Shown here in pieces: positions 42,125 through 52,806 of a DNA stretch of 64,000 bases. Position 1 is the first letter of the stretch, and every line of letters starts with the position of its first letter. The stretch comes from Magicicada septendecula. Taxonomy: Eukaryota; Arthropoda; Insecta; Hemiptera; Cicadidae. Made by a program: the position numbers and the translations under genes. Where the stretch lies: the NCBI GenBank assembly GCA_034769895.1, contig CM068367.1, forward strand, positions 127,150,927-127,214,926. Direction: 5' to 3'. The notes under the pieces were generated by a model. That model saw only the letters and a program-made list of their open reading frames with translations, had not been told where the DNA came from and ran no database searches.

Positions 42125-43240
42125 CTATTGTTTTTGGTGAAGATCGGTTAAGGGAAAGGGGTAGTTTAACTGCAGCGTTTTATGTTTTAACAAGGGTAAT
42201 TTTACTTCCATGTTCCATAAGGAAATGGAAGTATGGTGATGGCCAAAAAAATCGTGTTTGAGATAAGTGCAGCTTCTGATTGTACTACCCTCAAAACATG
42301 AAAAAAAGTCATTTTTCTAAAAGTGTCTGTCTGTCTATGTGTAGATTTTTTTTACTATGGCAAACGATAAGAGCCGCACATTCAAAGAGAATCAAATAAT
42401 TTTCCATACGTTCCTGAATTGTTAAGTACTCAAGGTCTGTTGATTTTGGTGAAAATCGGTTAAGGAAAAGGGGTAGTTTACCAGCAACATTTTATGTTTT
42501 AACAACGGTAATAATTTTTTCTATGACGAACGATAACAGCCGCAAATTCAAACAGAATCAAATCATTTTTTGCATACAGCCCTGAATTGTAGAGTACTCA
42601 AGACTTATTGTTTTTGGTGAAGATCGGGTAAGATAAAGTGGTAGTTTACCTGCAACATTTTATGTTTTAACAATGGTAATTTTTTCTATGAAGAACGATA
42701 ACTGCCGCACATTCAAACAGAATCAAATATTTTTTTGCATACGTTCCTGAATTACAGTATTAAGTACTCAAGGTCTGTTCATATTACTGAAGATCGGTTA
42801 AGGGAAAGGGGTAGATTACCTGCAACATTTTAAGTTTTAACAAGAGTAGGGCCTAATTGTTTCTATGACGAACGATAACTGCTGCTCATTCAAACAGAAT
42901 CAAATAATGTTTTGCATGGATCTCTGAATTGTAGAGTACTCAAGGCCCGTTGATTTTGGTGTAGATCAGTTAAGAGAAAGGGGTAGTTTACTTCCAACGT
43001 TTTATGTGATAACAAGGGTAATGTTTTCTATGATGAATGATAACTGCAGTAAATTCAAACAGAATCAAATAATATTTTACATATGTGCCTGAGTTGTAGA
43101 GAACTCAAGGCCAATTGATTTTGGTGAAGATCGGTTACGCAGAAAGGGTAGTTTACCTGAAACATTTTTTGTTGTAACAAGAGTAAAGTACTTAATTTTG
43201 ATAAATAATGTATCCTGATAAGAAGATTTTAATAATCCAC
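42125..43240 (-). repeat. Tandem array of 165-bp monomers, inverted
   Basis: The landmark GGTGAAGATCGGTTAAGG (or a variant) recurs about every 165-175 bp from about 42136 (with a tail segment and palindrome interposed at 42206-42310) to 43125. It continues the monomer cut by the hAT element. Confidence 0.85.
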
Positions 43241-43655
43241 TGTAGAAACGTAGATGAAATATGTATAAATGAAGAGGCTAGTTGAACGGGGTGGGGGTAA
43301 TTTTCTAAAAATGGAAATTATAGTTGAAGGGGGAGGGGATAATTTTTATTTGTTATGTGTACTACGCTATCGGCAACAAAGAAGTAGTTTGTTGTTAAAA
43401 TTCCTTCCTGGGCTGTTTGGGCTTGATCCAATGTTTTCTACAAAACCAGACGTTTCGGCAGTGCTATCGTCTGCCATCGTCAGTGAAAATTGAGTGCACT
43501 ATCGTGAGGTGGTATACGTTAGTGATCACAGTACTGTGGTTAAGGCTGAAGAAAGAAGTAGTTTCTATGGAAATAGTTCATTTCGAAAAGTATTTTAAAC
43601 ATAAATCTTAGAACATGGAAGTCAAGTATAGTTCTCCATACCGATATTTTTTCTA
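43241..43655 (-). repeat. Composite repeat head, inverted, with hammerhead core
   Basis: The reverse complement shows the head in full. The hammerhead core is intact as CTGACGA (43483-43477, position 7 is free to vary), stem II GGCAG/CTGCC, GAAAC (43456-43452) and GTC. Proximal helix I is kept but the distal helix I strand has changed, so activity is doubtful. Confidence 0.7.
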
Positions 43656-43992
43656 TGGGAAACGATAACAGCCGCAAATTCAAACAGAATCAAATAATGT
43701 TTCGCATACAGCCCTGAATTGTAGAGCTCCCAAGACCTATTGTTTTTGGTGAAGATCGGTTACGGGAAATGGGTAGTTTACCTGCAACGTTTTATCTTTT
43801 AACAAGAGAAATTTTTTCATGACGAACGATAACTGCTGTAAACTCAAACAGAATCAAATAATTTTTTACATATGTGCCTGAGTTGTAGAAGAGTCAAGGC
43901 CTATTTTGGAAAAATCAATATTTTGGTGAAGATCAGTTATGGGGAAAGGGTAGTTTACCTGAAACAATTTTTGTTGTAACAAAAGTAAAGTA

Positions 43993-44043
<51 letters not shown>
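43656..44043 (-). repeat. Two inverted monomers, then a (TA)n microsatellite
   Basis: Monomer landmarks near 43750 and 43925, then (TA)n at about 43996-44043, into which the Gypsy LTR at 44044 is inserted. Confidence 0.8.
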
Positions 44044-44046
<3 letters not shown>

Positions 44047-45970
44047 AACGGTACATAACCCGGTCCCAATAAAGTAAATCATGAGAATAAAAGTCAGAAA
44101 TGGGTAGAACTAAAGCTCGCTCAAAATTTAATTATATCACTCCACATAATAAAAAATTCGAGTGGTATATAGTGCGAAGTGAGTTCTAGTGTACCCATTG
44201 AGGTGAAAAACCAAAGTGAAATTAATGTATTACTAAACTGTGCTGTATGTTTTGGATAGGATAAAACTATGGAAGTAGTATGTAATAATACTAATTGATT
44301 TTTGTAATTTTATTTATTTATTGTAATTTATATTGTATGAACCACAATTTGTTATACCCAAGTTAATATTATATTGTTTCAAATAATTATGTTAGATTGT
44401 AAGAAAACCCAGGGTTAATTTTAAAAGACATAAAAAATTTAAATACCAAAGATAATATAAAATTAAAATAATCCTATGAAGGAAATGACAACAGGAAGTA
44501 GTACCGGGTATGAACACTATTCGAGACTAAATAAATAATATATAAATTTATTTAATGATAATAAAATGATAAAATATTTATATACAATGTCATAAAAAAA
44601 TTAACCAAAACATATTATGTAAATTAAATTAGTAAATAAACTGGAATGGAAGGGAATTATTTTTCCATAAATAAAATATAAATTTATAATAATCACAAAC
44701 TGCCTACATAATAAAAATACTATGTGTTACTAAGAGTGATGAAAAATAACAAGTATTGTTAAGAAGATATAAAAAATTTTGAACTAAACCGGAGAGTTGA
44801 AGAAACGATGCGACAAAAATTATAAAAAATAACCTTTTTTTTGGACGTTGGAGGAGGCGAAATTCACGCAAGAGTAATAAACAAAGTGAATACTAACTAA
44901 TTATACCTGAGGAATCCAAATTAAATGGTGTTATACATTAAAAACCAGTGGATGAAACCATTCTGAGGATCCAATATAGTTCGGCCTACTTCCAGTAGAC
45001 AATCAGAAAATACTCTAAACGAAAAGGAAATAATAACGCAAGACGTACCTCATCACAGAATAAAACTTCAATCCAGTAAGGACAACACGGAGCGAGGTAA
45101 TATAAACATTTTTTCGTAATAAGTCCAGAAGAAAACTCGTTTTTTAACAGTGAAATAGAACAAAAAATATTCATTTTATAATATGTTCCTTTCAAAAGTA
45201 AACAAATACATGCTGCTCTCTTACGGCAATTCCGGAAACTACGTAATATTTGAAAAATAAACAAAATTATTTATTAATTTTTTGATATTTGTAAAGCGTA
45301 GCAAGTATCCATTTCTGACACTCTCATAACACAAAGAATTCACCCTGAACTCTGGGGAATTACTAAGAATTATGTAATAACTGATGTATTTTATTATAGC
45401 GTAATATTGGTTAAATAACAACATATATGTTTTGTTCCTTAGACAGATCTATGTTTACTCGGTAAAGTCGAGATGATGTTTTTTTTTTAAAAGATTAATT
45501 GTGATACCTATATTTTGGTGGCTGGAGACAAAAGTCAATAATCAATAAAGCAATATTATTGAAAATTAATATTGAATTATAACGTGTTATAATTTATTGT
45601 AGTGGGTAGTTAATGAAAATTTCAGCACAACATACAGAAGAAATCGTCACAACAGAGGGGCAATAATGATACTTACTCTCTCTTCTGCATAAGGCTGAAC
45701 AAATTACCTCCTTGACCCCAAATCACACACTCTCGATTTCTTTTAGATTGAGTAAAACAAGATAAATAAAATCCTTTATTTATACCATTTAAAACGTCAG
45801 TTAGTATAATTCAAAAGTGACGCATACTGCGTGAGGTTTAAATAACAAATAACACTTTCGCAAGTACACACCTCACATTAAGTGGTACGTTACAGACCCG
45901 AACCCAACATTTGGGGCTTGACTAAAGGTGTACGTTTCGCTAAGACCTCATCATTAAGCGGTACGTTACA
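44044..45970 (+). repeat. 5' LTR of the left Gypsy element (A)
   Basis: Starts TGTAACGGTACATAACCC and ends GGTACGTTACA (ends TGTAA/TTACA), 1927 bp. The end is placed by the primer-binding site that follows. Its first 15 nt equal those of the outer non-autonomous LTR at 37232. There is no second copy in the window: the LTR downstream of this element belongs to the other family. A short minus-strand frame inside is not treated as a gene. Confidence 0.75.
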
Positions 45971-45974
45971 AATT

Positions 45975-45987
45975 TGGCGCTCAACGT
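45975..45987 (+). promoter_or_regulatory. Primer-binding site, tRNA-Lys type, element A
   Basis: TGGCGCTCAACGT begins 4 nt after the LTR and matches 12 of 13 positions of the tRNA-Lys(CUU)-type site TGGCGCCCAACGT as I remember it. An upstream near-copy of the LTR end (CATTAAGTGGTACGTTACA, 45876-45894) is also followed by a related CCCAAC...GGGGC stretch. Confidence 0.6.
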
Positions 45988-46063
45988 AAAAGGGCGGTAA
46001 TAAGAAAAGAATTTTGATATTTAATAAAAGATATATCAAAAAATCTAATTATCGTTGGCAGTT

Positions 46064-47797
46064 ATGAGAAAACAAGAAATGCCTAATACCCGAGGAAAAT
46101 CGAAGAAGAGGGCAGAAGAAAAGGAGATTGAAGAAGGTGGACAGGAACAAGAAATAGAGTTAGTCACGGACAGTGAAATGGTCCAACAGACAAGTGATAC
46201 AGAAGAAACCGAAGTAGTTATGGATACGGAAAAGGAAATAGTGGAAGAGGATGCCCAAGGGGACCAACCAGACAAAGTGGTAGCCAGAGAAGAACCTAAT
46301 TGGCAAGATCTGATGAAATTTCTGGCAGAACAATTTAAGGAACAGAATAAACAAACTAATGAACAATTTAAGGAACAGAATAAACAAACTAATGAACAAT
46401 TTAAGAAACAGGAGAAAAACTTAAAACAAACCATGAATGAACGATACCATGAACTGAAGGAAGCGGTTGAAGGGCAAAGAGAAGAGATGAATGCAAAATT
46501 TGAAGAGAATAATGAGAATTTAAAACAAATTGAGGGTAAGATGGAGAATTTCAATAAAGAATTAAGAGAAAATCTAGAAAGTAAAATTGAACTGGTCAAT
46601 AATACGTTAAGCCAAAGAGTAGAGGCATATAAGGAAGAGGCAGAGAAGAAATTAGTAGAAACTAACCAAAGATTAGATACAACTGAAGAGAAGATGGAAC
46701 TAATTAAAATTGGAGTTGAGGCAAGAATGGAAAAAGAAGAACAAGATAACCAAGTTCGTGTAATGGCCATACGACAAGAAAATAATGACCAGTTAGATAG
46801 CATTAAAAGCAGTCTAAACTGTAAATTTTCAGAGTTTCATAAAACTGTAGAGAATGTAAAAAATCAATGTGATAGCCAAGCAGAGAAATTAGATAGTTTG
46901 CAACAAATACAAACCAATTTTCAATGTGATGTAGATAGAATAAGCGCTAGATCTGCATGCAGCAGTCATCATGTTTATCCAGACGATAAGGAAAGTGTAA
47001 ACTTTCGGGATTATCGCAGAAACCCACTTGAATTTTTAGGGAGAGTAGATGAAATTTTGAACAGATCAAAGGAGAATCGATGGAATATGATAAAAGGTCT
47101 ATTAGACGAATCGTTCAAAAATATCAATGATAATTGGTGGACAGCAATTAGGAACGAGGTGTGTGATTATGAGGGTTTCAAAACTATGTTCAAACTTAAG
47201 TACTGGTCAGAATCAGTACAAAACATTATTAGGGACGATATCTGTCATGGTAGGTATGACCGTACAGTGGGACAAACACCTACTGCTTACTTTTTAGGGA
47301 AGGTGTGTATCGCCAAGTATCTAGACCCTAAGATACCTGAAGAGTGTCTAGTGACCAAAATGGCGTATCATTTTGAAGAAAAGATCATCAGTGCACACTT
47401 GAGTGGACAAATCAAAACTATTGGAGGCATGGAAACGCTGCTAGAAAATTATGAACAGGAATCTTATTATAGGAGAAGTAGATGGAGGTCAGGGAATACT
47501 GAGGAGCGGAGGAATGAACCACCAAGAGAAAATAGGCCCCGAGTTAATTATGTACATGCTAACAACAGTTATTTCAATAACAGATATCGCGGAAGATGGT
47601 CTAATAATAATCGACCGAATTACAGACAGGATTATTATCATAGAGACGAAGGTCCATCAAGGAGTATGAACATCGATCAACCTAGATCCAGAGAGAGAGA
47701 GGAAGAAAGGATACCGATAAACAACATTCAACATAATGAAAATGTTGAAGCAACCAATAGTAATGATATAAATAGGGGAAACGGGTACCAGCAGTGA
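46064..47797 (+). CDS. gag: Gag polyprotein of Gypsy element A
   Basis: 577 codons from the ATG at 46064 (a later ATG at 46079 is also possible). A basic/acidic leader is followed by NWQDLMKFLAEQFKEQNKQT with a 14-residue direct repeat, then a long coiled coil to about residue 290. A capsid-like domain (about 310-475) contains FRDYRRNPLEFLGR, NWWTAIRNEV, FKLKYWSESVQNIIRDDI and PEECLVTKMAYHFE. The C-terminus is Arg/Asn-rich, without a CCHC zinc knuckle (no cysteines in the last 100 residues). It probably assembles RNA particles in the cytoplasm and binds RNA by its basic tail. It ends in the frameshift signal at 47776. Confidence 0.85.
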   Translation: MRKQEMPNTRGKSKKRAEEKEIEEGGQEQEIELVTDSEMVQQTSDTEETEVVMDTEKEIVEEDAQGDQPDKVVAREEPNWQDLMKFLAEQFKEQNKQTNEQFKEQNKQTNEQFKKQEKNLKQTMNERYHELKEAVEGQREEMNAKFEENNENLKQIEGKMENFNKELRENLESKIELVNNTLSQRVEAYKEEAEKKLVETNQRLDTTEEKMELIKIGVEARMEKEEQDNQVRVMAIRQENNDQLDSIKSSLNCKFSEFHKTVENVKNQCDSQAEKLDSLQQIQTNFQCDVDRISARSACSSHHVYPDDKESVNFRDYRRNPLEFLGRVDEILNRSKENRWNMIKGLLDESFKNINDNWWTAIRNEVCDYEGFKTMFKLKYWSESVQNIIRDDICHGRYDRTVGQTPTAYFLGKVCIAKYLDPKIPEECLVTKMAYHFEEKIISAHLSGQIKTIGGMETLLENYEQESYYRRSRWRSGNTEERRNEPPRENRPRVNYVHANNSYFNNRYRGRWSNNNRPNYRQDYYHRDEGPSRSMNIDQPRSREREEERIPINNIQHNENVEATNSNDINRGNGYQQ

Positions 47798-47837
47798 GAA
47801 GATGTGATTGCCCGTCACTGCTAGAAACAACAGGGCA
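47776..47837 (+). promoter_or_regulatory. -1 ribosomal frameshift signal, element A
   Basis: The heptamer GGGAAAC (47776-47782) is phased as G GGA AAC in the gag frame. Pol is in the -1 frame. After a 7-nt spacer, AGCAGTGA (47790-47797, including the gag stop) pairs with TCACTGCT (47815-47822), 8 bp. Loop bases TGCCC (47809-47813) can pair with GGGCA (47833-47837), giving a pseudoknot. From memory, GGGAAAC is a known retroviral slippery site. Confidence 0.85.
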
Positions 47838-48208
47838 CAGAATTTACCATACACCCAATTATAATACTAATTTGGATAAACCAATAACCATTATCAGAAA
47901 TAATTTTCTAAAAAATATACAGTCCGAGTTAATGGAAGAAAGAGTAATCAAAGAGTCATCACCAAATAATGACATAGTCTATATACAAATAAAATTAAAT
48001 GGAGTGTCAGCAGAGGCCATGATTGATACAGGGGCCAATATTTCAATTATTGATCAATTAGAATTAGATCGTATTACTGAGTTAACTACTGAGAGAATAC
48101 CTACTTTACCAATTAACAATTTAACAATTGTTGGTGCTACCGGGAAACAAAATAAAACAATCAAAAAACAAGTGTCTTTGAATGTTACCACTAATGGAAT
48201 AGGAATAC
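47794..48208 (+). pseudogene. Pol of element A: protease fragment
   Basis: The frame is entered by -1 shift at 47776. It contains a linker homologous to that of element B (FLKNIQSELMEERV), then AEAMIDTGANISIIDQLELD with the aspartic protease DTGA box and a flap-like NLTIVGATGKQNK. The A-family sequence stops near NVTTNGIGI; beyond 48208 it is fused out of frame to integrase. Protease C-terminus, RT, RNase H and the integrase zinc finger are absent. Confidence 0.85.
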
Positions 48209-49051
48209 CTAGAAAAAGTTTTCTTGGACATTTGTGGACCTTTTCCACGGAGTGGTGGGAGACACCAGTATAAGTATATCATAATAATATTTGATCATTA
48301 CACCAAATATACTAAGCTGTACCCACTCAATCGAGCGACAACCAGTAAAATATTAGAGATAGTTATGAATAAATATATACCCGAAGTGGGTAAACCATCG
48401 ATGATAATTACAGATCACGGAACGCAATTCCGAGGACGAAAGTGGCGGGAAACACTGATCCATCTGGGAGTCAAAACATACAAGACATCGGTGTATCACC
48501 CCAACAGCAACCCTGCTGAGAGAGTGTTGAGAGAAGTAGGAAGGATTTTAAGAACCTACTGTCACAGCCAGCAGAGGAAGTGGGAGGAGTATTTATCCCC
48601 GGCTGAAGACTTCCTAAATCTAGCCTACCACCAGTCGACTGACGAAACACCATACATGGCTATGTACAAGAAAAAACCACCCCGGGAGATCACAGAGATA
48701 ATTAATTTTCCAATCAGTGCCGAAGTCAAATTTAGCAAAACTCGATTCTATAATAATGCAGTTGAAAGAGCGAATAAATTGAGGCTCAAGTACAAAAAGT
48801 TACAACCCAAAATTATCAAATATGAAGTGGGAGACCAAGTGCTTATCAAAAATCGAGAGCTCCCAAGTACTATTGAGGGCATTGCAAAGAAGCTACTACT
48901 GCTATATACCGGACCATATACTGTGACTAAAAACAATCTAAACAACACATATGAATTGCAGAACCCTATTACAAAGAAGATAAAAGGTACCTATAATCAA
49001 ACCTCAATGAAAAAATATGTTGAAAATCAAATTATGGGACCAAAAAAGTGA
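48209..49051 (+). pseudogene. Integrase C-terminal part of element A
   Basis: After the fusion the integrase frame (48224-49051) holds MDICGPFPRSGG with the first catalytic Asp, MIITDHGTQF with the second and NPAERVLREV with the Glu, then the C-terminal EVGDQVLIKN, YTGPYTVTKN and GTYNQTSMKKY blocks. It is intact where the element B copy has lost 2 bp (near 60483). It lacks its HHCC finger and is out of frame with the protease part, so it is not expressed as part of a normal Pol. Confidence 0.85.
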
Positions 49052-52000
49052 AAAGATAGCAATAAGGATTATCTTATTATTGATAATGTAAAGGATGAAA
49101 ATATTTGTTATGAAAAATGAAGGTATAATTATAAATATAACTGTTGACTATATCAAGATGAAAAATGAAAAGTGGCTATGAAGATTATTGTTATTTAAGA
49201 GTGGAAAATGAAAATATGATTACAAAAATAGATGTTGACTGAAGAAAAGAAAAAAGGATGTGTTACTATTATGAAAATTATTATGTGTGTATATTAAATG
49301 AAGAATAACTGTATAATTATGTATTGAACATTGAATATATTGTAATTTTATAATGTGAGAAAGCATACTTCAAGAGAATTAGTGTAAAGGATTCAGAACA
49401 TTGTGTTGTTAATAATAAGGTACTATTAAAATGAACGTACTATAAAAGAAGAGTATGAATATACGAGAAAGACACCTTCCAACCATGGCACAAGCATTTC
49501 CAAGAGCCACGTCAACAAGTAAAACTTAACATCTTACCCGTACTATAGAAGAAGAGTATGAATATACGAGGCTGACGCACTCCATCCTTGGCACTACTAT
49601 AATTTCCAAGAGCCACGTCAACAAGTAAATCAGAACATCTCACCCGTACTAATAAAATGAATATACGAGAAAGACACCTTCCAACCATGGCACAAGCATT
49701 TCCAAGAGCCACGTCAACAAGTAAAACTTAACATCTTACCCGTACTATTAAAGAAAGAAGAAGGAACAAACGAGAAGTTGGAAAAATGAAACCAAGGTAA
49801 TGTATTAATGTAGACAAACCACCACACACAACCACATCGTTTATGATGTATATTACTAGAGAAGAAACCAATACCACATGGAATATAAATACCAAATACA
49901 AACCATGAAGAAGAAGAAAAACAAATGTACTTATGAATTATATCTATAAGAATGAAACCTGAGATGAAGAATATGATGAGACGACATTCAAAGTGACAAC
50001 ATAATGAAGAGATTAATCAATGATAATGAAGAATGAAAAAAAATAATATACTAACGAAGACAATCATGAGAGTATACCAGTGAGGAAGTGTAAAACAAAC
50101 TATCCCTATAATATGTGAAGAATATAGTTAAGTTGAATCAAGAAAAGAGAGAATAACAATGTATAAACCGCAGATGCGTGAATTAATCCCAAGGATATTT
50201 ATTATTTGTCGGAAGAACGACCACTATTATTATTTTGATGATTTAAAATGAATTGACTGAAGAGTAATGCCAGCAATCATTTATTATTATTGAAGGAGAT
50301 GATTTGCCTCCATATTTATTGAAATTAGTATAGCCAGTAGAGTTGAATAGCCAAAGTGAGCCGCTCTAAACTGCCCCAGCTAAACTTATGTTAGGGAATT
50401 AGGGAACTAAATAAACAAGGGAGATAATTACATAGAGAAGATATAAATACGATTCAAATAGAAGAAAGTGAAGGGATATATGGAAAAAACATGTGAATCA
50501 ACATGGAATGTACAACAATTGATGAATTCTTCAATGAAAAATATATTATAATAATTCAGAATTAATCAATTCTTATAGGAAGGCATATGTAACAGTACCA
50601 AAAATATGGTAGTTACATAATATAAACGAATGTAACGTCAAGTATGAGAAAAAACATGGGAATATATCTAGATAAATAAACCTAAGTGTATATAAGTGTG
50701 TATCTACAAATATATTAATAAAAAATCCAACAATGAAGAAGAGAATACCAATATATCAACATTAAATACAAAATGAAGAAAGAAAATGCCACAAGCCCAA
50801 AACAAAATATCAGTAACTAGACCCAATAGGATCCAACAGTGAGGGGAATCAACGAAACAAGGATCAACAAGCTCCAACAACAATGGAGATAAATAAAAAT
50901 AGCAACTACAATGAAAATGTAGGAAAAAGAAGAAAGAAGAAGGACCAGGAAGAGCACCAAGAAGAAGAAAGAAGATGGACAGAAGATATAAGGACTCAAC
51001 ATAAACCACATGTACTAAAAACAATGTAAGTGACAAAAGAAATGATTATAAGTGTGACAAGAAAACCAGTGTGAAACATTTAAGAAACCACAAACAATTA
51101 CAGTGTGTACTTAATACCAATGTGAAACCTGTGAATAACTAACTATTTCAACTGAATAAACCACACAAACAATTACAGTGATGAAGTTTACAGTGTGAAA
51201 AATATGTTAATTTCATGATGAAACAACAAAAATTAAAAATAGTCAAATAAACACAGACAATGAGTGTGACTGATTTAATAAAGTTGTAACCAATACACAT
51301 GATCATAAGACCACCAGATTAGAACAAAATAGAACAATTATGTTATTGTTCATAAAGAACTGACAACAAATAAAAGACATTTGTTAAGTATCAAACATGA
51401 CAGGAATTAAATTCCACCATTGACCAGTAAAACATTGTAAATAATACAAGAAAAATTTGTGTTAGTGTTTAAGAAGGAATTGTATAAACATGTGTAACAA
51501 ATTAGTTAAAGTATTATGTTAATATACCGTAGTGACGTCAGGTTAGTAGTAGAAAAATACTGCACTAAAACAGAAGGTACATTGTTACGCAACCCACAAG
51601 GAAGAGACCTATTACAACAGAAAATGATACATATTAGTATAAATATCTGATCATCAAATATGTTATCAAACGAGAATTTATTATAAGTAATAATAATAAA
51701 TATTAAGAGACAATGTAATATAATGCAAAACAATGTAAATAGAACAAGTCAAACATAATGGCACAGAGAATAGCAGAAATGAGAAAAGTATACCAGTTTA
51801 GTTAAGCAAAGTACAGTATCAAAACCAATATCAATGTTTATAAGAGTATTACCAGTAGTGAGATAAATATCTGATAATACATTGAGAACAGATTCTGAAC
51901 ATGATAAGAACAGTATTATAACTAAATTATTGTAAACCAACTAACAATGTAAATATGACCAGAAGTAAGCTGAACCATTGTATAGCTAATTAGTTAAGAA

Positions 52001-52806
52001 AAATACTGTATCAAATATTGAGCACAGATTGTTACAATTGTTACCAGTAGTAAGAGGAAATCCCAATGCTACTTTGAGAACAGATAATGACCATAAAAGC
52101 AGTCATATTATATATAAACATTTAAAAACCAAATGACCATTATGAAGAAAACCAAATGTAAACAAACAATGACCAACAAGTTATTCATGAAAAATATAGC
52201 ATATAAACTTGTGTAAAAGTAATTGGAAACATTACCAAAAGTTAGAATAATATCTAATGCTACTTTGGGAATCCAAACCAAATAGGACAATAACAATTTA
52301 GTTGTTGTATTAGAAAAAATAAATGACTATTATGATATGACACAACATGAACAGAGCCATTACTGAAAGATTAAAGAGTTCTGAGCTAATTAAAAGATAA
52401 CCATTATATATAATAGATTAGGTACTATGTGTGTACACTAATTACAATCATTAAATGATATGATTTATATAAAGAGACCAAAAATAAGGTGAAAAAATTG
52501 TATAAGAAACATAGGAGAGGTTTGAACTTATGTAAATATTAAATTAACCACAGTCATACATAAATATTGTAGTGTAAAATTGTGTAAATAAACATTACTA
52601 ATATTATTAGATAGTAATATGATCATATTAAATAAGAAAGATTAGTTCTAAGCATGTTTATGAAAAATCTAACATGGACGCTTAATGACGCCATAACGAG
52701 ATTTGTGTAGGGAACAGTTATTCCCAAATTGTAAATTAAACCGACTGAGATATAGACTCAAAGTGTTTAGATAAGAAGTGTTTTATTATATTTAAATAAA
52801 ATCTGG
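49052..52806 (+). other. Long non-coding 3' region of element A
   Basis: 3.75 kb between integrase stop and LTR, purine-rich on + and without a credible env or other ORF. It holds a 3-copy tandem repeat (49437-49741), a GA-rich stretch (50930-50975) whose antisense frames are hydrophobic only because of composition, and 3-4 worn copies of a roughly 190-bp unit (about 51550-52320; shared words ACCAGTAGT and GAGAACAGAT). The same region repeats in element B from 60793. Confidence 0.75.
49437..49741 (+). repeat. Three tandem copies of about 100 bp in the 3' region
   Basis: Copies begin at GTACTA in 49437, 49540 and 49646. Each includes GAATATACGAG, TTTCCAAGAGCCACGTCAAC and CATCT(T/C)ACCC. Copies 1 and 3 are closer to each other than to copy 2. 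The set recurs at 61178-61482 in element B. Confidence 0.9.

Noticed and set aside
44986-45424. Minus-strand frames inside the left Gypsy LTR
   Set aside because: AT-rich chance frames within an LTR, no motifs.
46045-46803. 252-codon minus-strand frame opposite gag
   Set aside because: Shadow of the gag coding strand: Ser/Leu/Phe-rich as expected from the complement of Glu/Lys/Asn codons.
50704-51036. Hydrophobic antisense frame (Phe/Leu/Ser-rich) suggesting an env or membrane protein
   Set aside because: It is the complement of a GAA/AGA-rich purine stretch, so Phe/Ser/Leu runs are expected from composition. Present at 62446-62778 only because the whole region is duplicated.
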